Positions 24,787 through 32,753 of a stretch of DNA of 64,000 nucleotides are shown piece after piece. This DNA comes from Actinoplanes siamensis (GTDB lineage: Bacteria; Actinomycetota; Actinomycetes; Mycobacteriales; Micromonosporaceae), in contig NZ_BOMW01000045.1 in the NCBI RefSeq assembly GCF_016862395.1, forward strand, positions 45,211 through 109,210. The letters are read 5' to 3'. Made by a program: the position numbers and the translations under genes. Each line of letters starts with the position of its first letter. Within the stretch, counting starts at the first letter, position 1. The notes under the pieces were generated by a model. That model saw only the letters and a program-made list of their open reading frames with translations. It was not told the DNA's origin and ran no database searches.

Positions 24787-25944
24787 TTGCGGACGATCTG
24801 GCCGGATCAGGGACTCGACGTCGCCGCGCTGCTGCGTGGCGGATGGCGGCCGACCGCGTTCCGGGACGTGGTGCTGAAGGTGCACCAGAGGTGCAACCTC
24901 GCCTGCGACTACTGCTACGTCTACACGATGGCCGACCAGTCCTGGCGGCGGCGGCCGAGGGTGATGGACCGGCGGACCTGGCGCAGCGCAGCCGCCCGGA
25001 CGGCCCGGCACGCCGACGCCCACGACCTGGCCGAGATGCGGCTGGTGCTGCACGGCGGCGAGCCGCTGCTGGCCGGCCCCGGGCGGCTGGACGAGCTGAT
25101 CGGCGACTTCCGGGCGGCGTTCCCGGCGGGGCGGCGGCTCGACGTGCGGATGCAGACCAACGGCACGCTGATCGACGAGGCCGCCGTGGAGCTCTTCCGC
25201 GCGCACGACGTCCGGGTGGGCGTGAGCCTGGACGGCGCGGCCGAGGCCAACGACCGGCGGCGGCGGCGCGCCGACGGGCGGGGAAGCTCCGCGGACGTGG
25301 ACCGCGGGCTGCGGCTGCTGCCCGCGGCGAACTTCGCCGGGCTGCTCTGCACGATCGACCCGGACACCGATCCGGTCGCCTGCTACGAGGCGCTGCTGAG
25401 CCACCGGCCGCCGGCGATCGACCTGCTGCTACCGCACGCGAACTGGGACACCCCACCGGACCGGCCGTTCGCGGACTGGCTGATCGCGGTCTTCGACAGG
25501 TGGTACGACGCGCCCCGCCAGGAGACCTCGATCCGGCTCTTCGAGGACGTGATGGCGCTGCTGCTGGGCGGCGCGGGGCGGTCGGAGCAGGTCGGGCTGA
25601 GCCCGGTGGCGGTGGTCGTGGTGGAGACCGACGGGGCGATCGAGCTGGCCGACTCGTTGAAGTCGGCGTTTCCGGGCGCGTGCGCGACCGGCCGGACCGT
25701 CCTCGCGGACGAGTTCGACGCGGTGCTGCGGCATCCCGGGGTGGTGGCCCGGCAGATCGGCGCGGGCGCGCTGGGCGACTCCTGCCTCGCCTGCCCGCTG
25801 CACCGGGTCTGCGGCGGCGGGCACTACGCGCACCGATACCGCTCCGGTGACGGTTTCCGCAACCCCTCGGTCTACTGCGCGGACCTGGCTCGGCTGATCC
25901 GGCACGTGCACCGGCGGATGTCCGCCGATCTCAAGGGGCGCTGA
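24787..25944 (+). CDS. FxsB-like radical SAM/SPASM peptide maturase
   Basis: Predicted to crosslink a ribosomal peptide; FxsB relatives form cyclophanes on FxSxx-ending precursors. The 385 residues begin FRDVVLKVHQRCNLACDYC, with radical SAM cysteines C36, C40, C43. MADQSWRRRPRVM, characteristic of the FxsB group, comes next. The C-terminal SPASM-like region has CLACPLHRVCGGGHYAHRYR (C333, C336, C342) and a later Cys in PSVYC. The start is TTG at 24787 with GGAAGGA 6 bases upstream; the frame is open further upstream but non-coding in character. No FxSxx-ending precursor is visible beside it. A DUF4157 gene follows after 167 bases. Confidence 0.85.
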   Translation: MRTIWPDQGLDVAALLRGGWRPTAFRDVVLKVHQRCNLACDYCYVYTMADQSWRRRPRVMDRRTWRSAAARTARHADAHDLAEMRLVLHGGEPLLAGPGRLDELIGDFRAAFPAGRRLDVRMQTNGTLIDEAAVELFRAHDVRVGVSLDGAAEANDRRRRRADGRGSSADVDRGLRLLPAANFAGLLCTIDPDTDPVACYEALLSHRPPAIDLLLPHANWDTPPDRPFADWLIAVFDRWYDAPRQETSIRLFEDVMALLLGGAGRSEQVGLSPVAVVVVETDGAIELADSLKSAFPGACATGRTVLADEFDAVLRHPGVVARQIGAGALGDSCLACPLHRVCGGGHYAHRYRSGDGFRNPSVYCADLARLIRHVHRRMSADLKGR

Positions 25945-26111
25945 GGGCACGTTCGTTGCCCGCGCGTACCGCTTCGGTGCCCGCCGCACCGCCCGGATCC
26001 GGGTTACCGTCGGGCGGACGGACGCGGCGTGAGCCTCCCGCAGACGGTCGCACCGCGCCCGCGCCCGCGACGGCCGCCGGACGGGACCCGGCGTGAGGGA
26101 TTGGGGGCACG

Positions 26112-26690
26112 GTGAGAAGCAGCCGGCAACCGGCCGAGAGACGCGCGGAGACGGCACCGGCGGCCGCGCCGCCGAAGCACGCCGCGGCGGGCGCCCTGGA
26201 CCTCCCCACCCTGCAGCGGATGGTCGGCAACCGCGCGGTCGGCGAACTGCTGGCCGCCCGCAGCCACGACGCCGGCTGCGGGGACGGCTGCGGGCACGGC
26301 GGTTCCCCGGGCGCCGGGGACCTGGTGGCCACCGCGCTGCGGGGCGCCGGGCGGCCGCTGGAGGCGCCGTTCCAGCGGGAAATGGAGTCGGCGTTCGGGT
26401 CGGACCTCTCCGGTGTCCGGGAGTTCCGCGGGGCCGCCGCCGAACGGGCCGCCGCGGCGGTCGAGGCGAAGGCGTTCACGATCGGCGACTCCATCGTGTA
26501 CGGAGCCGGCAGCCCGTCCACCGAGACCCGGATCCACGAGCTCACCCACGTGGTGAAACCGATCACCACGGCCGGCGGCGCGGTCGGCGGAGTGAACGTC
26601 ACCGACCCGGACGGCGCCGGCGAGCGCGAGGCCGAGGCGAACGCCAAGCGGATCGCCGCTGGCGGGTCGAGCATGGTGACCGGAGCCTGA
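26112..26690 (+). CDS. DUF4157 (eCIS-core) putative metalloprotease
   Basis: The 192-residue protein carries the DUF4157/eCIS_core domain that marks cargo and accessory proteins of contractile injection systems. Seen: LPTLQRMVGNRAVGELLAAR (residues 31-50, the LQRxxGN tag common in these proteins), a CGDGCGHGG insert (56-64), then LVATALRGAGRPLEAPFQRE...FGSDLSGVREF and the zinc motif HELTH (142-146). About 45 residues follow, so no large toxin domain is attached. GTG start at 26112 with a weak GGGGG site. It lies in a non-structural flank near the eCIS locus; it could be an effector, a processing protease or a substrate of the neighbouring radical SAM enzyme. Confidence 0.85.
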   Translation: MRSSRQPAERRAETAPAAAPPKHAAAGALDLPTLQRMVGNRAVGELLAARSHDAGCGDGCGHGGSPGAGDLVATALRGAGRPLEAPFQREMESAFGSDLSGVREFRGAAAERAAAAVEAKAFTIGDSIVYGAGSPSTETRIHELTHVVKPITTAGGAVGGVNVTDPDGAGEREAEANAKRIAAGGSSMVTGA

Positions 26691-26703
26691 CTGCAATCAT
26701 CCT

Positions 26704-28929
26704 ATGGTGACGATTGTCGATGGACTGGCCACGGTTCTGCGACGCCACCGGGTCGCGGCCGGCCTCACCCAGGAAGAACTCGCCGACCTCGCCGGGGTCG
26801 CGGTCCGCACGGTCCGCAACCTCGAACTCGGCAAGGTCGCCCGGCCACGGCGGCCGACGCTGGACCTGATCGCCGACCGTCTCTCGCTGAGCGCCGCGGA
26901 GCGCGCCCGGCTGCTCGACGCGGGCCGCCCGTCCAGCGCGCCACCGGTCTCGTTGCCGGCCGCCCTGCCCGACTTCGTCGGCCGCCGCGCGCACTTGCGC
27001 CGGATCACCGAGCTCGCCGACGCGGCCGGGCCGCGCACGGTCGTGGTGGCCGGCCCGCCCGGCGTCGGCAAGACCAGCCTGGTCGTGCAGGCCGGGCACG
27101 AGCTGGCGCCGCGGTTCCCGGCCGGGGTGCTCTACGTGGCGCTGCGCGGGATGGACGACGAGCCGGTCACCATCGCCGACGCACTCGGCCAGTTGCTCAC
27201 CGCGCTCGGATACGGGCGGCTGCCGGAGACCGCGGAGGGCCGGCTGACCGCGTACCGGACGGTCACCAACCGGGGCCGCGGGCTACTGGTGCTCGACAAC
27301 GCGCGGGACGAGGCGCAGGTCCGGCCGCTGCTGCCGGCCGGTGGGCGCTGGCTCACGCTGGTGTCCAGCCGCAGCCGGCTGGGCGGGCTCTCCGCGGCCG
27401 AGCGAATCACGCTGGACGTACTCACCGACACGGAGTCGCAGCGGCTGCTCACCGGCGCGGTCGGCGCGGCCCGGATCGGCATGGAGCCGTGGGCCGCCGC
27501 CGAGCTGGGCCGGCTCTGCGGCGGGCTGCCGCTGGCGCTGCGGGTGGCGGCGAACCGGCTGGTCATCCGGCCGGAGTGGACGGTGCGGTCGCTGGCCGAC
27601 CGGCTCCGCGACGAACGGCACCGGCTCGATCGGCTGCACGTGGGCGACCTCGGGGTGCGCAGCGCGTTCGAGGTGTCGTACCGGCAGCTGGACGAGCCGG
27701 CCCGGCGGGTGCTGCGGCGGCTGTCGGTGGCGCCGCTGCCGGCGTACTCCCCGGAGCTGGTCGCGGCGCTCGCCGAGACCGACGAGGCGACCGCCGAGGA
27801 GATCCTGGAGACCCTGGCCGACGCGGGGCTCGCCGAGCCGGCCCGGGCCGGCGACGGGTACCGGCTGCACGACCTGCTGGCGCTCTTCGCCCGCGACCGG
27901 GCGGACGCCGAGGACCACCCGGCGGAACAGCTCGCGGCCCGCGACCGGCTCGCCACGCACCTGCTGCGACGCTGCTCGGCGGCCGGTTCCTGGCTGGAGC
28001 CGGAGCAGCCGTGTTCCGCGGACACCGGCTTCAGCGGGCCGCACGACGCGCTGGCCTGGCTGGACCGCAAGCAGATCGCGCTCTGGTGGGCGGTCCGGCA
28101 CACCGCGGCGCAGGGCCGGCACACCGAGGTGCTGACCGCGGCGCGCGACCTCTACTGGTACTCCGAGCGGCGGCACGCGGCCCTGCCCTGGCCGGAGTTC
28201 TTCGGACTGGCGGTGGACGCGGCACGGGCGCTGCGGGACCGGCGGGCGCGGGCCACGCAGGAGAACAACCTGGGCTGGGCGTTGCGCGTGACCCGGGGCC
28301 GGCCGGCCGACGCCGAGCCGCACCACCGCGAGGCGCTGCGTCTCGGGCGGGCGGCCGGCGATCCGTCCAGCGTCGGCTGGGCGCTGCGATACCTGGCCGC
28401 GGTGCTGGCCGCGCGCGGCGACACCGGCGGCGCCCTGGCGCACCTGGCCGAGGCCGAGCGGATCTTCGCCACGACCGGCGAGCGGCTGGCCGGCGTGGTG
28501 GTGGCCCGGGCACAGGCCGAGGTGCTGCGCTCGCGCGGCGAGCTGCAGGCAGCGCAGGACGTGCTGGAGACGGCCCTGGAGCGCTGGCACACCGGGGTCG
28601 CCGAACGGCTGCCGGGCGTCGCGATCCGCGGTTACCTGCGGACCCAGCTGGGGATGGTGCAGGCCGACCGGGGCCAGCCGGACGAGGCGATGACGACCCT
28701 GGCGGCGGCGGTCGCCGACTTCGCGGCCGGGGACGACGTGGGGCACACCGGGGAGGCGTACCTCTCGATGGCGGCGATCGCGCTGGAGCGCCACGCGCGC
28801 AAGGACGCCGAGGCCTGCCTGGATCGCGCCGCCGAGATCTTCCTCGCCTCGGACGTGCAGCACGACCGGCTGGCCGAGGTCGGGCGGCTGCGCCGGTCGT
28901 TACGCCGGCAGGACGCCCGCGCCGGCTAG
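26704..28929 (+). CDS. XRE-family regulator with NB-ARC ATPase and TPR domains
   Basis: Predicted STAND-type signal-responsive regulator. The 741-residue protein starts with a Cro/CI HTH (about 8-62, AGLTQEELADLAGVAVRTVRNLE). An NB-ARC nucleotide switch follows, with Walker A GPPGVGKTS (about 117-125), Walker B GLLVLDNA (about 197) and GGLPLALRVAA (about 276). A winged-helix region and a TPR-like array make up about 480-735. The ATG is 13 bases after the DUF4157 stop, so the two may be co-transcribed. Its end overlaps a convergent LuxR gene by 30 bases. A role in controlling the injection system is inference from position. Confidence 0.88.
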   Translation: MVTIVDGLATVLRRHRVAAGLTQEELADLAGVAVRTVRNLELGKVARPRRPTLDLIADRLSLSAAERARLLDAGRPSSAPPVSLPAALPDFVGRRAHLRRITELADAAGPRTVVVAGPPGVGKTSLVVQAGHELAPRFPAGVLYVALRGMDDEPVTIADALGQLLTALGYGRLPETAEGRLTAYRTVTNRGRGLLVLDNARDEAQVRPLLPAGGRWLTLVSSRSRLGGLSAAERITLDVLTDTESQRLLTGAVGAARIGMEPWAAAELGRLCGGLPLALRVAANRLVIRPEWTVRSLADRLRDERHRLDRLHVGDLGVRSAFEVSYRQLDEPARRVLRRLSVAPLPAYSPELVAALAETDEATAEEILETLADAGLAEPARAGDGYRLHDLLALFARDRADAEDHPAEQLAARDRLATHLLRRCSAAGSWLEPEQPCSADTGFSGPHDALAWLDRKQIALWWAVRHTAAQGRHTEVLTAARDLYWYSERRHAALPWPEFFGLAVDAARALRDRRARATQENNLGWALRVTRGRPADAEPHHREALRLGRAAGDPSSVGWALRYLAAVLAARGDTGGALAHLAEAERIFATTGERLAGVVVARAQAEVLRSRGELQAAQDVLETALERWHTGVAERLPGVAIRGYLRTQLGMVQADRGQPDEAMTTLAAAVADFAAGDDVGHTGEAYLSMAAIALERHARKDAEACLDRAAEIFLASDVQHDRLAEVGRLRRSLRRQDARAG

Positions 28930-29481
28930 GAAGTGCCGGGTCAGATCGGCCTTGTTGCCGGCGTCCAGCTTGGCGCGGATCCGGTTGACGTACGAATTGA
29001 CTGTCGCCTCGGAGACGCCCAGCCGCCGGGCCGCCTGGGCGTGGGTGAACCCGTGCGCGATCAGCGCCAGCGTCTCGCTCTCCCGCCGGCCCAGGGACGC
29101 GCCGGCCGCCGACTCCGCCCGCAGCCGCGCCGACAGCTCCCGGCTCAGATAACCGCCGCCGGCCCGGGCCACGCCAACCGCGATCCGCATCTCGTCGGCG
29201 TCCGCCGAGTAGCTCACCACCGAGCGCACACCGGCCCGCAGCGCCACCCGCGCGGACACCGTCGCGGTCCCCGGCACCACCGCCACCGCCGGATGCCGGC
29301 TGCCCAGCGCCCGCATCACCGCGGCCGGCTGCCCGGCCGTCAGCACCACGTCCGGCGTGCCGGCCACCGCGCCGGCCGACTCGACGAGCACACACCGGCG
29401 CACGTCGTCCTCGATCTCCCGGACCAGCCGGCGCACCCCACGTCGCGCCTGCGGGTCGGACACCACCGCGTAGACCTCCAC
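28900..29481 (-). CDS. LuxR-type regulator with degenerate receiver domain
   Basis: The 193-residue product has a receiver-like N-terminal domain (VEVYAVVSDPQARRGVRRLV...) and a NarL/LuxR HTH at the C-terminus (LGRRESETLALIAHGFTHAQ...VNSYVNRIRAKLDAGNKADLTRHF). At the usual phosphorylation strand the sequence is DVVLTAG, lacking the expected central Asp, so it is probably not controlled by phosphorylation. The GTG at 29481 has GGGGAGG upstream. It lies next to a second LuxR gene of similar type on the same strand, between the XRE/NB-ARC gene and the BTAD regulator. Confidence 0.85.
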   Translation of the reverse strand: MEVYAVVSDPQARRGVRRLVREIEDDVRRCVLVESAGAVAGTPDVVLTAGQPAAVMRALGSRHPAVAVVPGTATVSARVALRAGVRSVVSYSADADEMRIAVGVARAGGGYLSRELSARLRAESAAGASLGRRESETLALIAHGFTHAQAARRLGVSEATVNSYVNRIRAKLDAGNKADLTRHFLAGAGVLPA

Positions 29482-29559
29482 CGCGCCTCCCCATCCCCAG
29501 GTGAAAGCCAACCGCACGGTTGTTGCCGGGACGAGGCAAGACGACAGGCATTTTGCATG

Positions 29560-30081
29560 TCACATCGGCACGTACCCGAGCTCGGCGGCGCGCCTGGTCA
29601 GTTCCGCCTTGTTGGTGGCGCCCAGTTTGCGGCGCAGCCGTTTCGCGTACGTGTTGAAGCTCTGTTCGGTGACGCCGAGCTCGCGCGCCGCCTCCCGGTG
29701 GGTGAGTCCCGCGACGATGCAGTGCAGCGCGGCCACCTCGCGCGGCGCCAGCCGGACGGTCTCGACGGGCTCGGACGGGGCCAGCCGGGCCAGCACCGCT
29801 GGCGACAGGTACGACCCCCCGGCCAGCACCGCCGCACGGGCCGCGCCGAGCTCCGCCTCGTCGGCGATCACCGCGCGGGCACCTGCCGCGATCAGTCCCA
29901 GCGGGTCGGCGTCCGCACCGTCCGGCAGCACCACGACCGCGTACGAAAGCCGTGTCCGGTCGGAAATCGGCCAGTGTTCGACTCTGAGATCTGTGGCACG
30001 GTTCGAATCCTGTGATTCGAACGACAGGGAACTGCCGTGCGGCACCTGTGAACCGTGGGGCGGCCGTTTGTCGGCGGTCAT
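29560..30081 (-). CDS. LuxR-type regulator, short pseudo-receiver form
   Basis: The 173-residue product ends with a LuxR/NarL HTH (LAPREVAALHCIVAGLTHRE...FNTYAKRLRRKLGATNKAELTRRAAELGY). The N-terminal 40 residues are polar and probably disordered. The middle (YAVVVLPDGADADPLGLIAAGARAVIADEAELGAARAAVLAGGSYLSPAVLARLA) looks like the second half of a receiver only. The ATG at 30081 follows GGAGG by four bases; a TTG one codon earlier is also possible. It is co-oriented with the LuxR gene downstream and divergent from the BTAD gene. The two LuxR proteins share HTH features and may be paralogues. Confidence 0.83.
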   Translation of the reverse strand: MTADKRPPHGSQVPHGSSLSFESQDSNRATDLRVEHWPISDRTRLSYAVVVLPDGADADPLGLIAAGARAVIADEAELGAARAAVLAGGSYLSPAVLARLAPSEPVETVRLAPREVAALHCIVAGLTHREAARELGVTEQSFNTYAKRLRRKLGATNKAELTRRAAELGYVPM

Positions 30082-30284
30082 CAATCCTCCCAGGCAGCGG
30101 GACCGAAGCGGTCAGAACGGGCAACCGTCACAAGATCCTCAACACCGCAATGTCCCCGAACTGACGCCTGCCGTTGTCACCCGCAGGTCCCCGATACTCA
30201 GCCCGATCGTCCACACTGCACGTTCACCAGGTTTATCGGCTTTGCCCGGACGGTCAACACCCGCCGAGGTTCATGGGAGTGATC

Positions 30285-31034
30285 ATGACGCTGCGCTGGT
30301 ACTGCTTCGGCGGATTCCGGGTCGAGGACGACGGGCGCGAGCTCGACCTCGGAGCCATCCGGCCCCGCAGCCGGACCCTGTTGCGCTACCTGGCCGCCGC
30401 CGCGGGGCCGGTGCACCGCGAGCAGATCATCGACGCGCTGTGGCCGGAGACGGCCGGCACCACAGCGGTCAACAGCCTGCACGTGGCGGTGTCGACGCTG
30501 CGCACGTTCCTGGAGCCCGGGGTGGCGCGCGGGGCGTCACGCTACATCGTGCGCAACGGACCGACATATCGGCTGGTCACCTCGTCCGCGTCGGACGTCG
30601 AGGAGTTCGGCGCGGCGTACCGGGCCGGCCGGCACGCCATGCCCGCCGACCGGGCCACCGCGATCCGGTCGTTCCAGGCCGCGCTGCGGTGCTACACGGG
30701 AGATCTGCTGCCCGAGGACGGGCCGGCCGACTGGGTGGTCGCGGAGCGCGAGCGGTACCGCGCGCAGGCCGCGGACGCCGCCGCGATGCTGGCCGAGCTG
30801 GAGCTGGAGGGCGAGCGGCCGATGGCGGCGGTGCGGGCCGCGCGGCAGGCGCTGGACCTCGACGACCACCACGACGCCGGGTGGCGGCTGCTGATCGCCG
30901 CGCAGGTGCGGGTCGGCGACCCGGCGGCCGCCGAACGGACCCGCCGCCAGTACCAGCGGGTCCTGCACACCCTCGGCGTGCCTCTGCAGGCCGTCCTCGG
31001 GAGCGCTCCCGGCAGCATCCTCAGGGTCGCCTGA
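30285..31034 (+). CDS. BTAD-domain (SARP-like) transcriptional regulator
   Basis: The 249-residue product has an OmpR-like winged helix at the N-terminus (LRWYCFGGFRVEDDGRELDLGAIRPRSRTLLRYLAAAAG...SLHVAVSTLRTFLEPG). A bacterial transcriptional activation domain of TPR-like helices follows (about 95-240, RYRAQAADAAAMLAELELEGERP). This is the architecture of small SARP-type activators. The start at 30285 has GGGAG five bases upstream; the ATG at 30273 is an alternative. It is divergent from the LuxR gene, and its 3' end overlaps the convergent CisA-like gene by 14 bases. It may activate the injection system genes (inference). Confidence 0.87.
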   Translation: MTLRWYCFGGFRVEDDGRELDLGAIRPRSRTLLRYLAAAAGPVHREQIIDALWPETAGTTAVNSLHVAVSTLRTFLEPGVARGASRYIVRNGPTYRLVTSSASDVEEFGAAYRAGRHAMPADRATAIRSFQAALRCYTGDLLPEDGPADWVVAERERYRAQAADAAAMLAELELEGERPMAAVRAARQALDLDDHHDAGWRLLIAAQVRVGDPAAAERTRRQYQRVLHTLGVPLQAVLGSAPGSILRVA

Positions 31035-32196
31035 AGACCTCGATCTCCGCGATCGCCGAAGTGTTTCCGCCGGTCAGGCCGTAACCGGACAGGATCGTGA
31101 AACGCATCCGGGACACGTCCCCGACCGCCATCCCGAAGGTCTGCGGCCCGGCGCGGTCGGCCAGGTGCAGGGCCTTCTCGGTGCGTGTGCCGCCGGGCGT
31201 CCACAGCTCCAGCAGCACGTCCGCGGGGCGGCCCTGGCGGGCGTAGTCCTGCTGCTGCGGGGAGACGCCGCCGCTGACGATGACGTTGAGGACGCGGATC
31301 GGCTTGTCGAACGTCAGCTCGACCCACGGCTTCTTCTCGTGGCCGGCGACCGGCGCCCAGAACCGGTTGTTCAGGCCGTCGCTGACCAGCTCCGGCCCGT
31401 GCTTGGTCGCCGAGCTCGACGCCCGCGCCGAGTTCGGGGTGATCAGTTCCGGCTTGGCCAGCCGGTCCCGGACGGCGTCGACCGCGCGCGGGCCGTACCG
31501 CATCCCGGCCCAGACCAGCGCGGCCAGCAGGGCCACCAGCGTCAGCACCGCGAGCAGGCGGCGCAGCCGGCCGCGGCCGGTCGGCCAGCTCAGGCGCCAC
31601 CGGCGGCGGGTGCTCTCGACGGCCTTCTCGGCGCGCAGGGGCCGGCCGCAGCGGCGGCAGAACGCGCGGTCCGCCGGGTTGGCGGTGCCGCAGTTCGCGC
31701 AGGCGATCTCACCTACGGTGTCCGGGACGTCGGAGAACTCCCGCAGGACCGGGCGCGGAGCGATGGGCCGGCCGGGCTGGACGGCGCCGGGTTGGTCGGT
31801 GGCCGGGGAGATCCGCGGGGGTACGGCGGTGGGCGCGGCCGCGGGTGGTGGGGTGGCCTCGGCCACGGGCACGACGAGCGCCGCGGCCCGGCTGCGGACG
31901 GGCGGCTCCTCCGGCCGTTTCGGTTCTTCCGGCTCCTCCGGCTCCTCCGGCTCCTCCGGGGCCGCCTGTTCCGCCGCTGGTTTCTCCGGCTCGGCCGGTT
32001 TCTCCGCCTCCGCGGGCTTCGGTTGCTCTACGGGCTTGGCTTGTTCCACGGGCGTGGGTTGCTCGGCGGGCTTGGGTTGCTCGGCGGGCTTCGGGTCCGC
32101 CTTCTCCGCCGCGCTCCAGTCCAGGAACGCTCCGCAGACCCCGCAGAAGGCGTCCCCCGGCGTGACCGGGGAACCACAGTTGTCGCACAGTGTCAT
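31021..32196 (-). CDS. cisA: CisA-like bitopic membrane protein (zinc ribbons, TM, discoidin-like domain)
   Basis: The 391-residue product begins with a zinc ribbon (C4, C7, C18, C21), then a long Pro/Glu/Lys-rich disordered stretch with repeated KPAEQP-type units. A second zinc ribbon follows (about 162-181, CANCGTANPADRAFCRRCG), then a basic flank and one transmembrane helix (about 207-231), and a C-terminal F5/8 type C-like beta domain (about 250-391, GLNNRFWAPVAGHEKKPWVELTF). The layout and its place directly after Cis12 match CisA, the membrane protein needed for CIS-linked cell death in Streptomyces coelicolor (recalled, not searched). Its ATG overlaps the Cis12 stop (ATGA). Confidence 0.8.
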   Translation of the reverse strand: MTLCDNCGSPVTPGDAFCGVCGAFLDWSAAEKADPKPAEQPKPAEQPTPVEQAKPVEQPKPAEAEKPAEPEKPAAEQAAPEEPEEPEEPEEPKRPEEPPVRSRAAALVVPVAEATPPPAAAPTAVPPRISPATDQPGAVQPGRPIAPRPVLREFSDVPDTVGEIACANCGTANPADRAFCRRCGRPLRAEKAVESTRRRWRLSWPTGRGRLRRLLAVLTLVALLAALVWAGMRYGPRAVDAVRDRLAKPELITPNSARASSSATKHGPELVSDGLNNRFWAPVAGHEKKPWVELTFDKPIRVLNVIVSGGVSPQQQDYARQGRPADVLLELWTPGGTRTEKALHLADRAGPQTFGMAVGDVSRMRFTILSGYGLTGGNTSAIAEIEVFRRP

Positions 32197-32753
32197 TCCG
32201 CCACGACCTCAACCCGGCACGGCACATGCGCCGGCCGATTCGCCTCGACGAACTCCCGCAGCCGGTCCACGAAGACCTCCGACGGATCCGCCACCCGCAC
32301 CCGTACCAGCAGATCCGGTTCCGCCCTCCCGGGCAGCGCCGACCCGGGCGTCGCCGACCACGACGTCCCGCCGCTCTCCACGACCTCGGCCGCCACCCCG
32401 AACACGTCCTGGATCTCCGTCCGCAGACCCGCCGCGGTCCCCCGCAGCCGGTGCGTGGCGACCGCGTTGATCACCGCAGCCCGGCGCCGCTCGACCGGCC
32501 GGTCCGGGCCGGCCACCGCGCCGACCCAGCCGCCCAGCCAGTCGACGAAGTCGTCCGGGGCGAGCGCCGGCGTCAGGTACGCCCACAGACTGTCCAACGT
32601 GGCCTGCACCGGCGCCAGCACCTCGTCGCACCCGTCGGTCAGGCGCTGCGCCAGGTCGTCCGCCGCGTACACGGCCGGCAACCGCCGCCCCAGCGGATCC
32701 GGCGTGCGCAGCCCGGGGACGGCCGCCCGCCGGCTCGCAACGGTGTCGCTCAT
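32193..32753 (-). CDS. cis12: Phage tail protein I-like baseplate component (Cis12)
   Basis: Baseplate wedge protein of the contractile injection system. The 186-residue product matches the TIGR02242-type tail protein: DPLGRRLPAVYAADDLAQRLTD near residues 20-41, LDSLWAYLTPALAPDDFVDWLGGWVG, VERRRAAVINAVATHRLRGTAAGLRTEIQDVFG, and a C-terminal VRVRVADPSEVFVDRLREFVEANRPAHV. Its ATG overlaps the baseplate J stop and its TGA overlaps the CisA-like ATG, so all three are translationally coupled. It would act with baseplate J and gp25 at the membrane-facing end of the particle. Confidence 0.88.
   Translation of the reverse strand: MSDTVASRRAAVPGLRTPDPLGRRLPAVYAADDLAQRLTDGCDEVLAPVQATLDSLWAYLTPALAPDDFVDWLGGWVGAVAGPDRPVERRRAAVINAVATHRLRGTAAGLRTEIQDVFGVAAEVVESGGTSWSATPGSALPGRAEPDLLVRVRVADPSEVFVDRLREFVEANRPAHVPCRVEVVAE

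Noticed and set aside
26029..26115. 28-codon frame overlapping the DUF4157 start
   Set aside because: Pro/Arg-rich, no ribosome site and no similarity to a precursor peptide; likely chance.
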